Assembly (NCBI RefSeq): GCF_003206065.1
Contig: NZ_PZJQ01000004.1
Span: 195,554 to 259,553, forward strand
Direction of reading: 5' to 3'
Source of the DNA: Salinicola halimionae
Lineage (GTDB): Bacteria; Pseudomonadota; Gammaproteobacteria; Pseudomonadales; Halomonadaceae
DNA length: 64,000 nucleotides
This document shows positions 26,554-35,943 of this stretch, one piece after another. A model generated the notes under the pieces. It saw nothing but the letters and a program-made list of their open reading frames with translations, was not told the DNA's origin and ran no database searches. The stretch's first letter is position 1; each line of letters starts with the position of its first letter. A program made the translations under genes and the position numbers.

Positions 26554-27540
26554 ATGTCCGACCCTGTCACGCTTCACGACGTCTACCTGGCCCGTCAGCG
26601 CATCGCCGGACAGGCAGCACGTACGCCGCTGTTGCTGTCGCAGAATCTGTCGGCGCGCTTCGATGCCGAAGTCTACCTCAAGCTCGAAACCATGCAGCCG
26701 AGCGGCGCGTTCAAGCTAAGAGGCGCGCTCAACAAGATCGCGTCGCTGTCGCCAGAACAGCTCGAACGTGGCGTGACCACGGCCTCCACAGGCAATCACG
26801 GCCGCGCGGTGGCCTGGGCCGCGAAGCGTCTCGGCGCTCGCGCGATCGTCTGCCTCTCCGAGCTGGTACCGGCCAACAAGGTGGCCGCTATCGAGGCACT
26901 GGGCGCGGAAGCCCGCGTGATCGGTCGTTCTCAGGACGATGCTTTCATCGAGGCGCGGCGTCTCGTCGACGAGGAGGGCATGGCGCTGATCGAACCCTTC
27001 GACGATCCGTTGATTGCGGCGGGGCAAGGCACCATCGGGCTCGAGCTGATGGAAGACGTCCCCGATCTCGACCGTGTGCTGATTGGCCTCTCCGGTGGCG
27101 GTCTGCTCGGCGGGGTCGGCCGCGCGCTCAAGGGCATCAACCCGGGGATCCACGTCTCCGGCGTCAGCATGCAGGAGGGTGCGGCGATGATCGAAAGCCT
27201 GGCCGCTGGCCACCCGGTCGACGTCGAAGAAGAGGCAACCTTTGCCGACTCTCTGGGTGGAGGCATTGGGCTTCACAACCGCTGCACCTTCGAGCTGGTG
27301 CGCGAGGTGATGGACGACCATTACCAGGTGTCGGAAACGGCGATTGCCCGCGCCATGCTGCACTTCTTCGAGCAGGAAAAGATGCTGGTGGAGGGCGCCG
27401 CCGTGGTCGGGCTGGCCGCCATCGACGAGCACACCATCGATATTCGGGGCGAAAAGGTCGCGCTGATCGTCTCGGGTAATGGCGTCGACGCCGCAACCCT
27501 GATGCGTGCTCGCGCCATGCTCGACTATCCAGAGCGCTGA
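26554..27540 (+). CDS. eutB: EutB, threonine dehydratase-like enzyme of hydroxyectoine use
   Basis: PLP-dependent fold-type II enzyme similar to threonine/serine dehydratases: K54 in PSGAFKLRGALN binds PLP, STGNHGRAVAW holds the substrate carboxylate, and GLSGGGLLGG the phosphate. Length 328 aa, catalytic domain only. In ectoine-utilising bacteria eutB and eutC accompany doeA/doeB and are thought to remove the hydroxyl from the 5-hydroxyectoine-derived intermediate. TGGGAG precedes the start. Confidence 0.85.
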   Translation: MSDPVTLHDVYLARQRIAGQAARTPLLLSQNLSARFDAEVYLKLETMQPSGAFKLRGALNKIASLSPEQLERGVTTASTGNHGRAVAWAAKRLGARAIVCLSELVPANKVAAIEALGAEARVIGRSQDDAFIEARRLVDEEGMALIEPFDDPLIAAGQGTIGLELMEDVPDLDRVLIGLSGGGLLGGVGRALKGINPGIHVSGVSMQEGAAMIESLAAGHPVDVEEEATFADSLGGGIGLHNRCTFELVREVMDDHYQVSETAIARAMLHFFEQEKMLVEGAAVVGLAAIDEHTIDIRGEKVALIVSGNGVDAATLMRARAMLDYPER

Positions 27541-27591
27541 TCGCCCGAATGATGCTACGAATTCAAATGAACGGACTCAGGAGCTACCCCG

Positions 27592-28539
27592 GTGGAACTC
27601 TATAACCGACAACAGATTCAGGACGTCGTCAGTCTCGATCACGCTGCTCTCGAAGCCGTCGAGTCAGGCTTTCGTGCGCTGGGCGAAGGCAACGTGGTGC
27701 AGCCGCCGATTCTGTCGATGGCGATCGAGGAGGCCAACGGCGAGGTCGACGTCAAGACCGCCCATATCAAGGGCAACTCGCGATTCGCGATCAAGGTCAG
27801 CCCGGGTTTCTTTGATAACCCGAAATTGGGCCTGCCGAGTCTCAACGGCCTGATGATCGTTTTTTCGGCAAAGACCGGGCTGGTCGAGGCGGTGCTGTTC
27901 GACGAAGGCTATCTCACCGATATTCGCACCGCGCTGGCCGGCGCCATCGCTGCCAAGCATCTCTCGCGTGCGAATAGCCGTCGCGTGACGGTTCTGGGTG
28001 CCGGGCTGCAGGCGGAACTCCAGGTCGCCGCGCTCAAGCTGGTACGCGATATCGACACCCTCGACGTGTGGGCGCGGGACGTTGCCAAAGCCGAGGCCTA
28101 CGCGGCGCGAATGCAGGAAACCTACGGCCTGACCGTAGCGGTCCATACCGATATCGGCGAGGCCTGCCGCGAAGCGGACATCATCGTCACCACCACGCCT
28201 TCGCGGGAACCGTTGCTGAGCGGCGAGCACCTACGCGAGGGCGTTCATGTCACCGCGATGGGCTCGGATAGCCCCGATAAGCGCGAGCTGGATACCTCGG
28301 TGATGGAGCGAGCCGATCACTACGTCGTCGATACCCGGGCGCAGAGCGAGAACAATGGTGAGCTCAAGGCCTACGCCGGCCACGAACCGCCGTTTGCCGT
28401 CAACGAGCTGGGCCGCGTGATCGCCAGCGGCAAGAGCCTGCGTAGCGCGGCTTCCCAGATCACCGTCTGCGACCTCACCGGCACCGGCGTGCAGGACACC
28501 GCGATTGCCGGTTTTGCGCTGGGCCGGCTGATGAAGTGA
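27592..28539 (+). CDS. eutC: EutC, ornithine cyclodeaminase-like enzyme of hydroxyectoine use
   Basis: Member of the ornithine cyclodeaminase/mu-crystallin family: KVSPGFFDN near the N-terminus, GYLTDIRTALAGAIAAKHL, and the dinucleotide-binding VLGAGLQAELQ. 315 aa. The start is GTG at 27592 behind AGGAG. It is the partner of EutB and the last gene of the doeCD-eutBC run. Exact reaction unproven; imine reduction or cyclodeamination of a diaminobutyrate-type intermediate is plausible. Confidence 0.87.
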   Translation: MELYNRQQIQDVVSLDHAALEAVESGFRALGEGNVVQPPILSMAIEEANGEVDVKTAHIKGNSRFAIKVSPGFFDNPKLGLPSLNGLMIVFSAKTGLVEAVLFDEGYLTDIRTALAGAIAAKHLSRANSRRVTVLGAGLQAELQVAALKLVRDIDTLDVWARDVAKAEAYAARMQETYGLTVAVHTDIGEACREADIIVTTTPSREPLLSGEHLREGVHVTAMGSDSPDKRELDTSVMERADHYVVDTRAQSENNGELKAYAGHEPPFAVNELGRVIASGKSLRSAASQITVCDLTGTGVQDTAIAGFALGRLMK

Positions 28540-28568
28540 ACGCCAGCACCGCTGGAATCATGGGTTGT

Positions 28569-29750
28569 TTAAGATTGGGGTGAGTCTTCCGGTGCTTTCT
28601 CGAGGCTAGTTCGAGGAGCCGGTTTCAGCGCCGAGGCCTTGACGACGATCACCAGTGCCAGAACGCCGAGCAGGGCGAAGGCGTAGTGCAGCGTGATGAA
28701 GTGCGCCGTGAAGCCGATCAGCGGCGGGCCGATCAGGATCCCACCGTAGCCGAGGGTAGCGACGCTCGCGATGGCCACACCTGGCGGAGTATGCGGGTCG
28801 TTGGCGGCGCGTGAAAAGGCCAGCGGCATGATCAGCGCGTAGCCCAGCCCGAGCAACACGAAGCCCGCCAACGCCGTCGTAAAGCTGGCGGGAATGACTG
28901 CCAGCAGAACGCCAGCTGCGGCCGAACAACCGGCGAGCCGGGCGACACGAACTTCCCCCAGGCGAGTGATGACGCTCGCTCCGAACAAGCGCATGACGAC
29001 CATTGCCGCCGAAAACACCGCGTAACCCAGCGCCCCCTGAGCCTGAGTCGCCGAGGTGACGCTGACCAGAAACAGCGCGCTCCAGTCGGCGATGGCGCCT
29101 TCTCCGAGAGCGGCGCACATCGCGACGAGACCGATCCAGAAAAGAGCGCCATGGGGCAGCGGAAAGCGCCTGGCTCCCTTGATCGGCTTGCGAGTCTCTG
29201 ATGGCCAGCCGATCGCGGCGAGCCAAGTGGTCAGAGCCCAGAACGCGATGCCGACCAGCGCGAAATGCGCCATCAGACCAAGTTCGAATGTTGTCGCCAG
29301 GTAGCCGCCCACCGCCCCGACGCCGGCACCCAGGCTCCACATGGCGTGAAACGTGGACATGACCGGTTTGGCGATATGTCTTTCGGCCTCGCCGGCCCAG
29401 CTGTTCATGGTGACGTCCATGCCTCCATGGCCGGCGCCGAACAGACACAAGGCCACGCCGGTCAGCCAGACGTTGGGCGCGCAGGCGATCAGGATCAACG
29501 CGATTGTGTAAGCCAGTGCGATGACGAGCGTCGCACGCGCCGCGCCGAAAGTATCCGAGGCCCGTCCGGCTAGCGGAAACGAGGCGATGGCCCCGGCGGC
29601 CAGGGTCAACAGAAGCAGCCCCAGCTGGCCGCCATCGAGGGCATGGCGTTCGACTACCGTGGGGATGCGTGACGCCCAGGTGCCGAACAGTCCTCCGTTC
29701 AAGACAAACATTGCGGCGACGGCGATCCAGGTCTTCTTGACGCTAGGCAT
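28569..29750 (-). CDS. MFS transporter (YbjJ-like)
   Basis: Twelve-helix major facilitator of 393 aa resembling E. coli YbjJ: FVLNGGLFGTWASRIP in helix 1 and FGAGHGGMDVTMNSWAGEAE between helices 4 and 5. Substrate unknown. Its start overlaps the end of the upstream DeoR gene by eight bases, so the two are co-transcribed and likely co-regulated. Convergent with eutC, so it is probably not part of the ectoine operon. Confidence 0.8.
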   Translation of the reverse strand: MPSVKKTWIAVAAMFVLNGGLFGTWASRIPTVVERHALDGGQLGLLLLTLAAGAIASFPLAGRASDTFGAARATLVIALAYTIALILIACAPNVWLTGVALCLFGAGHGGMDVTMNSWAGEAERHIAKPVMSTFHAMWSLGAGVGAVGGYLATTFELGLMAHFALVGIAFWALTTWLAAIGWPSETRKPIKGARRFPLPHGALFWIGLVAMCAALGEGAIADWSALFLVSVTSATQAQGALGYAVFSAAMVVMRLFGASVITRLGEVRVARLAGCSAAAGVLLAVIPASFTTALAGFVLLGLGYALIMPLAFSRAANDPHTPPGVAIASVATLGYGGILIGPPLIGFTAHFITLHYAFALLGVLALVIVVKASALKPAPRTSLEKAPEDSPQS

Positions 29751-30495
29751 GCAAGATTTCCAGTTTTGGGTGGTCGAAGGCGGCTACCTCGGCCTCGGTG
29801 GCGTCAGTCACCAGATAGTCCAGCGACTGTGATTCGAGCGCCCGATGACGCGCGCGTCTGCCGATTTTGTCTCGTGACGCCAGTGCCATAGTGCTCTCGG
29901 CGGCCTCTGCCATGGCGCGTTTGAGCTGTGCTTCCTGCAGGTTGTCGGCGCTGAGGCCGAATTCACTGTCGATGCCGCAGACACCTAGCACGGCGAGATC
30001 CGCGTAGGTGGTCGAAGCAGTCAGTACGGCAGTCTCACCAACGTTGATACCTCCGCTCGGGCTCAGCGCGCCTCCCAGCATGTACACCTCTACCCCGTTT
30101 TTCTGACATGCCACCGCAATCCAGGGGGAGGGGGTCATGACCAGTCGCCCAGGGATAGCTGGCAGTTTCTCGGCCAACGCAAGCACACTGGTTCCTCCAT
30201 CGAGCCATAGCGTCTTGATGTCATCGATCTCTCTGAGGGCGCGTCTGATGATCGCGTCCATGGCCGACGTCGGAGGGACGACACGATACGGCAGGGCCGG
30301 CGATATCGGTGCGGTGGGCACGGCGCCACCGCGGACGCGATGCGCCTTGCCCAGCTGCTCCAGCGCGATGATGTCGCGACGGATGGTGTCTAACGAGACG
30401 CCGAACGCCTCGGCGAGTTCCTGCGCGACCAACGGATCACCGCTGGCAAGCATATCGAGCAGACGTTGCTGACGAGTTTCAGGCACGTTGAACAT
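29743..30495 (-). CDS. DeoR-family transcription regulator
   Basis: Repressor with an N-terminal DeoR winged helix (RQQRLLDMLASGDPLVAQEL, then LDTIRRDIIALEQLGKAHRVRGGA) and a C-terminal sugar-phosphate-isomerase-like sensor (LWLDGGTSVLALAEKLP, GVCGIDSEFGLS). 250 aa. It is coupled to the MFS gene downstream. A strong dyad with an embedded TATAAT on the minus strand at 30557-30592 suggests self-repression. Effector is probably a phosphorylated sugar, by family. Confidence 0.85.
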   Translation of the reverse strand: MFNVPETRQQRLLDMLASGDPLVAQELAEAFGVSLDTIRRDIIALEQLGKAHRVRGGAVPTAPISPALPYRVVPPTSAMDAIIRRALREIDDIKTLWLDGGTSVLALAEKLPAIPGRLVMTPSPWIAVACQKNGVEVYMLGGALSPSGGINVGETAVLTASTTYADLAVLGVCGIDSEFGLSADNLQEAQLKRAMAEAAESTMALASRDKIGRRARHRALESQSLDYLVTDATEAEVAAFDHPKLEILHA

Positions 30496-30556
30496 GGGGA
30501 CTCTCTGCTAGGGAACGCTACCCTGAAGCGCTTTGCTTCAGGCCCGTACGTTTTCA

Positions 30557-30592
30557 TGCACGCAGAATGCATTATATTGCATTTTGCGTGCA
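30557..30592 (-). promoter_or_regulatory. Dyad operator with -10 box upstream of the DeoR gene
   Basis: Arms TGCACGCAGAATGCA (30557-30571) and TGCATTTTGCGTGCA (30578-30592), one mismatch, 6-base spacer. On the minus strand 30571-30576 reads TATAAT, about 75 bases from the DeoR start, so repressor binding would cover the promoter. A further short dyad TGCAC-GTTA-GTGCA is at 30609-30622. The remainder of the gap to zwf (30623-30789) shows nothing recognisable. Confidence 0.65.
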
Positions 30593-30789
30593 ATTTTATG
30601 CGCTTTGTTGCACGTTAGTGCATGGGTTGCCGAATCCACAGCTTCTGCTCGAGGTGACGTGAGGCTAACGATATTCACGGGGCTCTTTCGAGAGAAGCCT
30701 CAATGCGGTCAGATTGACACGAATCAGTGACGCTAACGCGTTGAGCCCGGGGATGAGCCAGGCGGCGTGGGAGTGGGCGAGAAGGATTA

Positions 30790-30826
30790 GAAAAAAGAAG
30801 AGCACTCCACGTTCAATGGAGTGCTC
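30790..30826 (-). terminator. Rho-independent terminator after zwf
   Basis: Stem GAGCACTCCA (30800-30809) and TGGAGTGCTC (30817-30826), 7-base loop; on the minus strand it is followed by CTTCTTTTTTC. Ends zwf transcription. Confidence 0.85.
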
Positions 30827-30865
30827 CTGAGGATGTCTAGAGATGATGCAGGGTTTGGTAATGCC

Positions 30866-32452
30866 TCACCGGCCACTCGGCACCGGCGCGACGCCGGGCC
30901 CGGTGGGCTCGCCGACCTTGTGCCATAGCCGGCCGTCGCGCTGAATCAACTCGTGGGCGCTGTCGGGGCCGTCGGTACCGGCGGCATAACCTTCGATCCC
31001 TGGCTCCTCGGCGCTGGATTCCTGGGACCAGGCTTTCAGGAAAGGCTGCACGGCACGCCAGCCGTTTTCGATGGTATCGGCGCGCTGGAACAGCATTTGA
31101 TCGCCGGTCAGGCAGTCGTAGATCAATGTTTCGTAGCCGGTGACGGCAGGCAGGTCGAAGAAGTCCTTGTAAGCGAACCCCATCTTGACGGTGTCCATTT
31201 CTAGCTCGGGCCCGGGCCGCTTGGCCTGGAAATCGAACCACATTCCTTCGTTGGGCTGGATCTGGATGATCAGCCAGTTGGACGCCATCCGTTCCACATC
31301 GGTGTTGCGAAACTGGGCATAAGGTGCCGGTTTGAAGCAGATCGCGATCTCGGTATCCCGCGCGCTCATGCGTTTGCCGGTGCGCAGGTAGAACGGCACG
31401 CCGACCCAGCGCCAGTTGTCGACCATCACTTTCATGGCGACGAAAGTTTCGGTCTGGCTGTCGGCATCGACGCCGTGCTCCTCGAGATAGCCCGGTACCT
31501 GCCGATCATCCATTTGCCCGGCTTCGTACCTGCCACGGGCGGAATGATGAGCGGCTTCCTCGGTCGTCCAGGGGCGAATGGCACCCAACACCTTGGATTT
31601 TTCGCTGCGCAAGGCGTCGGCGGCAAAAGCGGCCGGCGGTTCGATGGCAACCATGGCGAGTAGCTGGAACAGGTGATTGGGGACCATGTCGCGCATGGCG
31701 CCAGCTTTGTCATAGAAAGCCGCACGCTCCTCGACGCCCACGGTTTCCGCTGCGGTGATCTGAATGTGATCGATGTAGTGGTTATTCCAGAATGGCTCGA
31801 ACAGCACGTTGGCAAAGCGGGCAACGAGGATGTTCTGAACCGTCTCCTTGCCCAGGAAATGATCGATCCGATAGATCTGGTCTTCTTTCATGACCTCTAG
31901 CAGGTTCGCATTCAATGCCTGTGCCGATTCGAGGTCATGTCCGAAAGGTTTCTCGACGATGACCCGTCGATAATTCCCGCCCTGCTCGGTCAATAATCCG
32001 GCCTGGCCTAGTTGTTTGGCGATGTCACTAAAGAACCGGGAAGACGTTGCACAATAGAAGATCGCATTATCACTACCAGAAGAGACAATGGCTTCTTTGA
32101 TCTCGTGATAAATGGCTTCATCGGTGAAGTCACCCTGCAGATAATGGAGCCGTTTCTCGAACTCGGCCCAGCGAGATTCGTCCAGCGTATTGCCACGACC
32201 TTCCGAGTGATTATCTGCGGCCTTGTCGGCGATGAACTGCTTGAGATGCGTGCGAAATCCGTCGTCGTCATGCTCGGCGAGATCGATTCCGACGATTTGC
32301 ATTTCAAGGTCGATCAGTCGATCCCGGTCCAGGTTATAGAGTGAAGGGATCAATAGCCGCTTCACCAGATCTCCGCCGGCGCCAAAAATGAACATCGTGG
32401 TGTTGTCGGCAGCGGGTGTCCGCTCATGTTGCGCTTGCGTCGAATGGGGCAC
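30866..32452 (-). CDS. zwf: Glucose-6-phosphate dehydrogenase
   Basis: Oxidises glucose 6-phosphate to 6-phosphogluconolactone, making NADPH. The nucleotide-binding GAGGDLVKRLL (from residue 24) and the substrate site RIDHFLGKE are intact; VEKPFGHDL and YLRTGKRM are also typical. At 528 aa it is about 35 residues longer than E. coli Zwf, mostly in the N-terminal leader and a C-terminal extension rich in Gly, Pro and Ser. No edd, pgl or eda gene lies beside it, unlike pseudomonads. Confidence 0.93.
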   Translation of the reverse strand: MPHSTQAQHERTPAADNTTMFIFGAGGDLVKRLLIPSLYNLDRDRLIDLEMQIVGIDLAEHDDDGFRTHLKQFIADKAADNHSEGRGNTLDESRWAEFEKRLHYLQGDFTDEAIYHEIKEAIVSSGSDNAIFYCATSSRFFSDIAKQLGQAGLLTEQGGNYRRVIVEKPFGHDLESAQALNANLLEVMKEDQIYRIDHFLGKETVQNILVARFANVLFEPFWNNHYIDHIQITAAETVGVEERAAFYDKAGAMRDMVPNHLFQLLAMVAIEPPAAFAADALRSEKSKVLGAIRPWTTEEAAHHSARGRYEAGQMDDRQVPGYLEEHGVDADSQTETFVAMKVMVDNWRWVGVPFYLRTGKRMSARDTEIAICFKPAPYAQFRNTDVERMASNWLIIQIQPNEGMWFDFQAKRPGPELEMDTVKMGFAYKDFFDLPAVTGYETLIYDCLTGDQMLFQRADTIENGWRAVQPFLKAWSQESSAEEPGIEGYAAGTDGPDSAHELIQRDGRLWHKVGEPTGPGVAPVPSGR

Positions 32453-32655
32453 GGACTCTCACCTCGTCATGTGGGTTGCCAGGAGCAGGTCGTCTCGTCT
32501 GAACCCATCATGGAAGACAATCTGTCGGGGAGCCAGTGAATATGATTCGACGATTCCTGGTTCGACGATTCCCAGCAGCATCTTCTTTGCGCGTCCCGGC
32601 GGGCTGAGCCAGACTGCTCCGACTTGTCTTCCAGTTTTAACGGAGTCGCGTGATC

Positions 32656-32976
32656 ATGAGTCGTATTTCCCGACAGCCTGCCGAGACGTCTGCCGGCAAC
32701 GAGTCGTTGACGCTTCATTTTGGCCGTGACGAGCTCGTCATTCGTCAACGCTACGAAATATTGAGTATTGCCAACGATATCCTGATCGGTGTCTGGTTCG
32801 TCATCGGCAGTATCTTCTTTTTCTATGATTCCCTGGCCTATGCCGGGACTTGGCTGTTCGTGATCGGCAGCGTCGAGATGCTGATTCGACCGGTCATTCG
32901 CCTGGTTCGCCGGCTGCATCTGCAACGTATGAATGCCGATTCCCCGGCACCGAGTGCAGCCGAGCACGACTTTTGA
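32656..32976 (+). CDS. YrhK-like membrane protein
   Basis: Small protein of 106 aa. After a polar N-terminus, FGRDELVIRQRYEILSIANDILIGVWFVIGS and the second hydrophobic stretch match the YrhK domain, with two predicted membrane helices. Function unknown. Start ATG 32656 is preferred over an in-frame GTG two codons earlier. Confidence 0.7.
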   Translation: MSRISRQPAETSAGNESLTLHFGRDELVIRQRYEILSIANDILIGVWFVIGSIFFFYDSLAYAGTWLFVIGSVEMLIRPVIRLVRRLHLQRMNADSPAPSAAEHDF

Positions 32977-33085
32977 AGCGCCCGATGGCGTAAAGCCGCT
33001 CCCGATATCGACGTTGCGCCGCCGCTGAATCGCCGACTAGGCTTGAGCGTGACAAAAATCGTGTAGCACAGGACGTGGAGGGATT

Positions 33086-34513
33086 GTGAGCAATACCGAT
33101 CTGGGGGCTGATCTTGGAAACATGGACGCCGGAAAGCTCGAGCGATTATATCGGTCCGGTGAGGCATCTCCGCTCGAGGCAACACGGGCGGCGCTAGGCC
33201 GTATCGATCGTTTCAACGATGCCGTGAATGCTTATGTTCATGTGGATCACGAGGGCGCCGAAAAGGCTGCCAAAGCGTCGGCACGCCGCTGGGGTCAAGG
33301 CAAGCAGCTGAGCGCCATCGATGGTATTCCCGTGTCGATGAAGGACCTTGCCGAAGTGGCCGGCATGCCGGCGCGTGGCGGTTCGCTGACCTCGTCGGAG
33401 GCGTTGTGTGAAGAGGACTGCCCCCCGGCCCGGATGCTCCGGGAAGCAGGTGCCGTGATTCTGGGCAAGACCAATACGCCCGAGTTCGGCTGGAAGGCAG
33501 TGACCGACAACCGGGTGTTCGGGGCGACCTACAATCCCTGGGATACCCGGCTGACACCGGGAGGATCCTCCGGCGGCGCTGCTGCCGCTGCCGCGCTCAA
33601 TATGGGCGTACTACACCAGGGTGGCGATTCCGGTGGCTCGATCCGCATTCCCGCCTCATTCACCGGCGTTTTCGGGTTCAAGCCGACCTATGGCTGGACG
33701 CCCCAATGGCCACCGGCTACCGAGCCGTCACTGTCTCATATCGGGCCACTGACACGTAGCGTCGACGATGCCGTACGCATGCTCAACGTGATCGGACGCT
33801 ACGATTATCGCGACCCCTACGCCACTCGTGGCCAGCCTGCGGATTGGGGGGCCGATCTCGATCGTGATTTACGCGGGCTGCGTATCGCCTATTCGCCGAC
33901 ACTGGGCTATGCCGAGGTCGACGAGCAGGTCGCCACCCGCGTGCGCGAAGCCGCCCGTAACCTCGAGCAGTTGGGCGCCGAGGTCGAAGAGATTCATCCG
34001 GGCTTCGAGTCGCCGATCGATATTTTCCAGAAGCTCTGGTTCACCGCATCGCTGGATTTCTGGTCGAAGTGCAGCGAAAAGCAGCGTCAACAGCTCGACC
34101 CCGGGCTGGTTGCCAACGCGCGTAATGCGCAGCAATGGAGCGCACTCGATCTGTTTCAGGCTCTCGGCCGCAGGGCCAATTTCACCGAGTGCCTGGAGCG
34201 ATTCAACCAGAAGTATCATCTGTTGATGACGCCGACTGTGCCGATCGGGCCGTTCGAGGCCGGCCATGAAGTGCCACCGGGCCGCGACATGCGCGACTGG
34301 GAAGAGTGGGCGCCGTTTTCCTATCCTTTCAATCTGAGTCAGCAGCCGGCGGCTTCCGTGCCCTGTGGCTTCACCGAGGCCGGTCTGCCAGTGGGGTTCC
34401 AATTGGCCGGTGGCAAGCATGACGACGTACGCGTTCTGCGCGCCTGTCATGCCTATATGAAAGCGCACCCGCCACGGTTCCCGCGGATGCCTGATCCGGC
34501 GGAGAGAGTCTAA
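33086..34513 (+). CDS. Amidase signature family hydrolase
   Basis: Ser-cisSer-Lys amidase of 475 aa: K86 in GIPVSMKDLAE, the cis-serine in TPGGSSGGAAAA (about 161-162) and the nucleophile S185 in GGDSGGSIRIPAS. It acts on an unidentified amide; no GatB or GatC neighbour exists, so it is not the tRNA amidotransferase. GTG at 33086 has a GGAGGG site; ATG 33122 is an alternative. Confidence 0.85.
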   Translation: MSNTDLGADLGNMDAGKLERLYRSGEASPLEATRAALGRIDRFNDAVNAYVHVDHEGAEKAAKASARRWGQGKQLSAIDGIPVSMKDLAEVAGMPARGGSLTSSEALCEEDCPPARMLREAGAVILGKTNTPEFGWKAVTDNRVFGATYNPWDTRLTPGGSSGGAAAAAALNMGVLHQGGDSGGSIRIPASFTGVFGFKPTYGWTPQWPPATEPSLSHIGPLTRSVDDAVRMLNVIGRYDYRDPYATRGQPADWGADLDRDLRGLRIAYSPTLGYAEVDEQVATRVREAARNLEQLGAEVEEIHPGFESPIDIFQKLWFTASLDFWSKCSEKQRQQLDPGLVANARNAQQWSALDLFQALGRRANFTECLERFNQKYHLLMTPTVPIGPFEAGHEVPPGRDMRDWEEWAPFSYPFNLSQQPAASVPCGFTEAGLPVGFQLAGGKHDDVRVLRACHAYMKAHPPRFPRMPDPAERV

Positions 34514-34646
34514 TGGCGATACCCTGGATCGATGTCTCGTGTCGAGAAGCCTGAATAAGCACATGCGCGACCAAAGATGAATGGGGTTTGTATGACAAAG
34601 TCGCTTGAATGGCGTAACCGACTCATTCAACGCGAACGGAAATCCG

Positions 34647-35783
34647 ATGACTTCACGCATGGCTTTTGCCGGTCTGATGACCGGGATGCTGCTCTCGACT
34701 CACGTAGCCTCGGCCCAAGCCGCCACTTACGTTTATGTCTCCAATGCCGACGACGGCACGATCACCAGCTACACGCTCGACCGTGACCGGGGTACGCTCC
34801 AGCCGCTGGTGACGACGGCGGCTGGGGGGAATGTCATGCCCATGGCGTTGAGTCCCGATCAGCATCATCTGTACGCCGCGATACGCAGCGAGCCCTATCG
34901 TGTCGTGACGTATCGTCTCGATTCCGCGAGCGGCGTGCTCACCGAGCAGGGGAGCGGCACGTTGCCTGTCAGCATGGCGAATATCGATGTCGATCCCAGC
35001 GGGAGCTATTTGTTTGGCGCTTCCTACAGCGATGATGTCGTCAGCGTCAGTCCGATCGATGATGCTGGCATCGTTGGTGATGCTCGGCAAACGGTGGCAA
35101 CGGGTCATCATGCTCACGCCATGCACGCGTCGCCCGATGGCCGCTTCGCCTATGTCACCAATCTGGGTGATGACCAGATCGCCCAGTTTCGTTTCGACGC
35201 CGAGAGTGGCGCCCTCGTACCCTTGACACCGAGCGCCGCTAAAACGCCGTCGCAAACCGGACCGAGACATTTTGTCTTTTCTCCCGACGGTCAATATGTC
35301 TACGTACTGGGTGAGTTTTCCGGGGATGTCACCACTTACGCCTATGATGATCAAAGCGGCAAGCTGACAGCGCTGGGCACGGCTTCGGGAGTCCCCGCGT
35401 CATTCAAGCTGATGCGCGGCATGGCTCAGGAAACCATCCCCGAGGGCGACAACACGCCGCGCGTGTGGGCAGCGGACATTCACGTGACGCCCGATGGTCG
35501 CTTCGTCTACACCAGCGAGCGCACCGGTAGCCGGATCAGTACCTTTCAGGCCGACCCACAGGACGGCAAGTTGACCTTCCTGCGCACGACCGATGTGGAA
35601 ACGCAGCCGCGAGGGTTTCAGATCGACGATAGTGGCGCTTTCATCGTGGTCACGGGACAGCTCGACGATGAGGTGGGGCTCTACCGGATTGCACCGCAGA
35701 CGGGTGAGCTGACCCGAGTGGACACCGCGCCAACCGGTAAAAACGCCAACTGGGTCGAGATCGTGACGTTTGACGACGTTTGA
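34647..35783 (+). CDS. Exported lactonase-type beta-propeller (6-phosphogluconolactonase-like)
   Basis: A 378-residue seven-bladed propeller of the lactonase family that includes cytoplasmic YbhE/Pgl. Repeated blade motifs are visible, such as SPDQHHLYAA, SPDGRFAYVTN, SPDGQYVYV and TPDGRFVYTSER. The start at 34647 gives a clear signal peptide (GLMTGMLLSTHVASAQA), implying a periplasmic enzyme, so a role in the pentose phosphate pathway is unlikely despite zwf nearby. An ATG at 34605 would add 14 residues. Confidence 0.8.
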   Translation: MTSRMAFAGLMTGMLLSTHVASAQAATYVYVSNADDGTITSYTLDRDRGTLQPLVTTAAGGNVMPMALSPDQHHLYAAIRSEPYRVVTYRLDSASGVLTEQGSGTLPVSMANIDVDPSGSYLFGASYSDDVVSVSPIDDAGIVGDARQTVATGHHAHAMHASPDGRFAYVTNLGDDQIAQFRFDAESGALVPLTPSAAKTPSQTGPRHFVFSPDGQYVYVLGEFSGDVTTYAYDDQSGKLTALGTASGVPASFKLMRGMAQETIPEGDNTPRVWAADIHVTPDGRFVYTSERTGSRISTFQADPQDGKLTFLRTTDVETQPRGFQIDDSGAFIVVTGQLDDEVGLYRIAPQTGELTRVDTAPTGKNANWVEIVTFDDV

Positions 35784-35943
35784 GCGATGACTTGCCACAG
35801 TCGTTCTCCGGTTCATTTGCCAATGGCTTTTGAGCCGGAGAGGAACGCTGATTTGCACGTGTCTCGTTGAATGAAGCTTCTCGTTTCGCTCAGATTCTCG
35901 TGCCTTGGGGGCTTATCATCGCATCATCTCCTGTTGTCTCTCC

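Noticed and set aside
28543-28555. CCAGC-ACC-GCTGG hairpin between eutC and the MFS gene
   Set aside because: Five base pairs with no clear T-run; not convincing.
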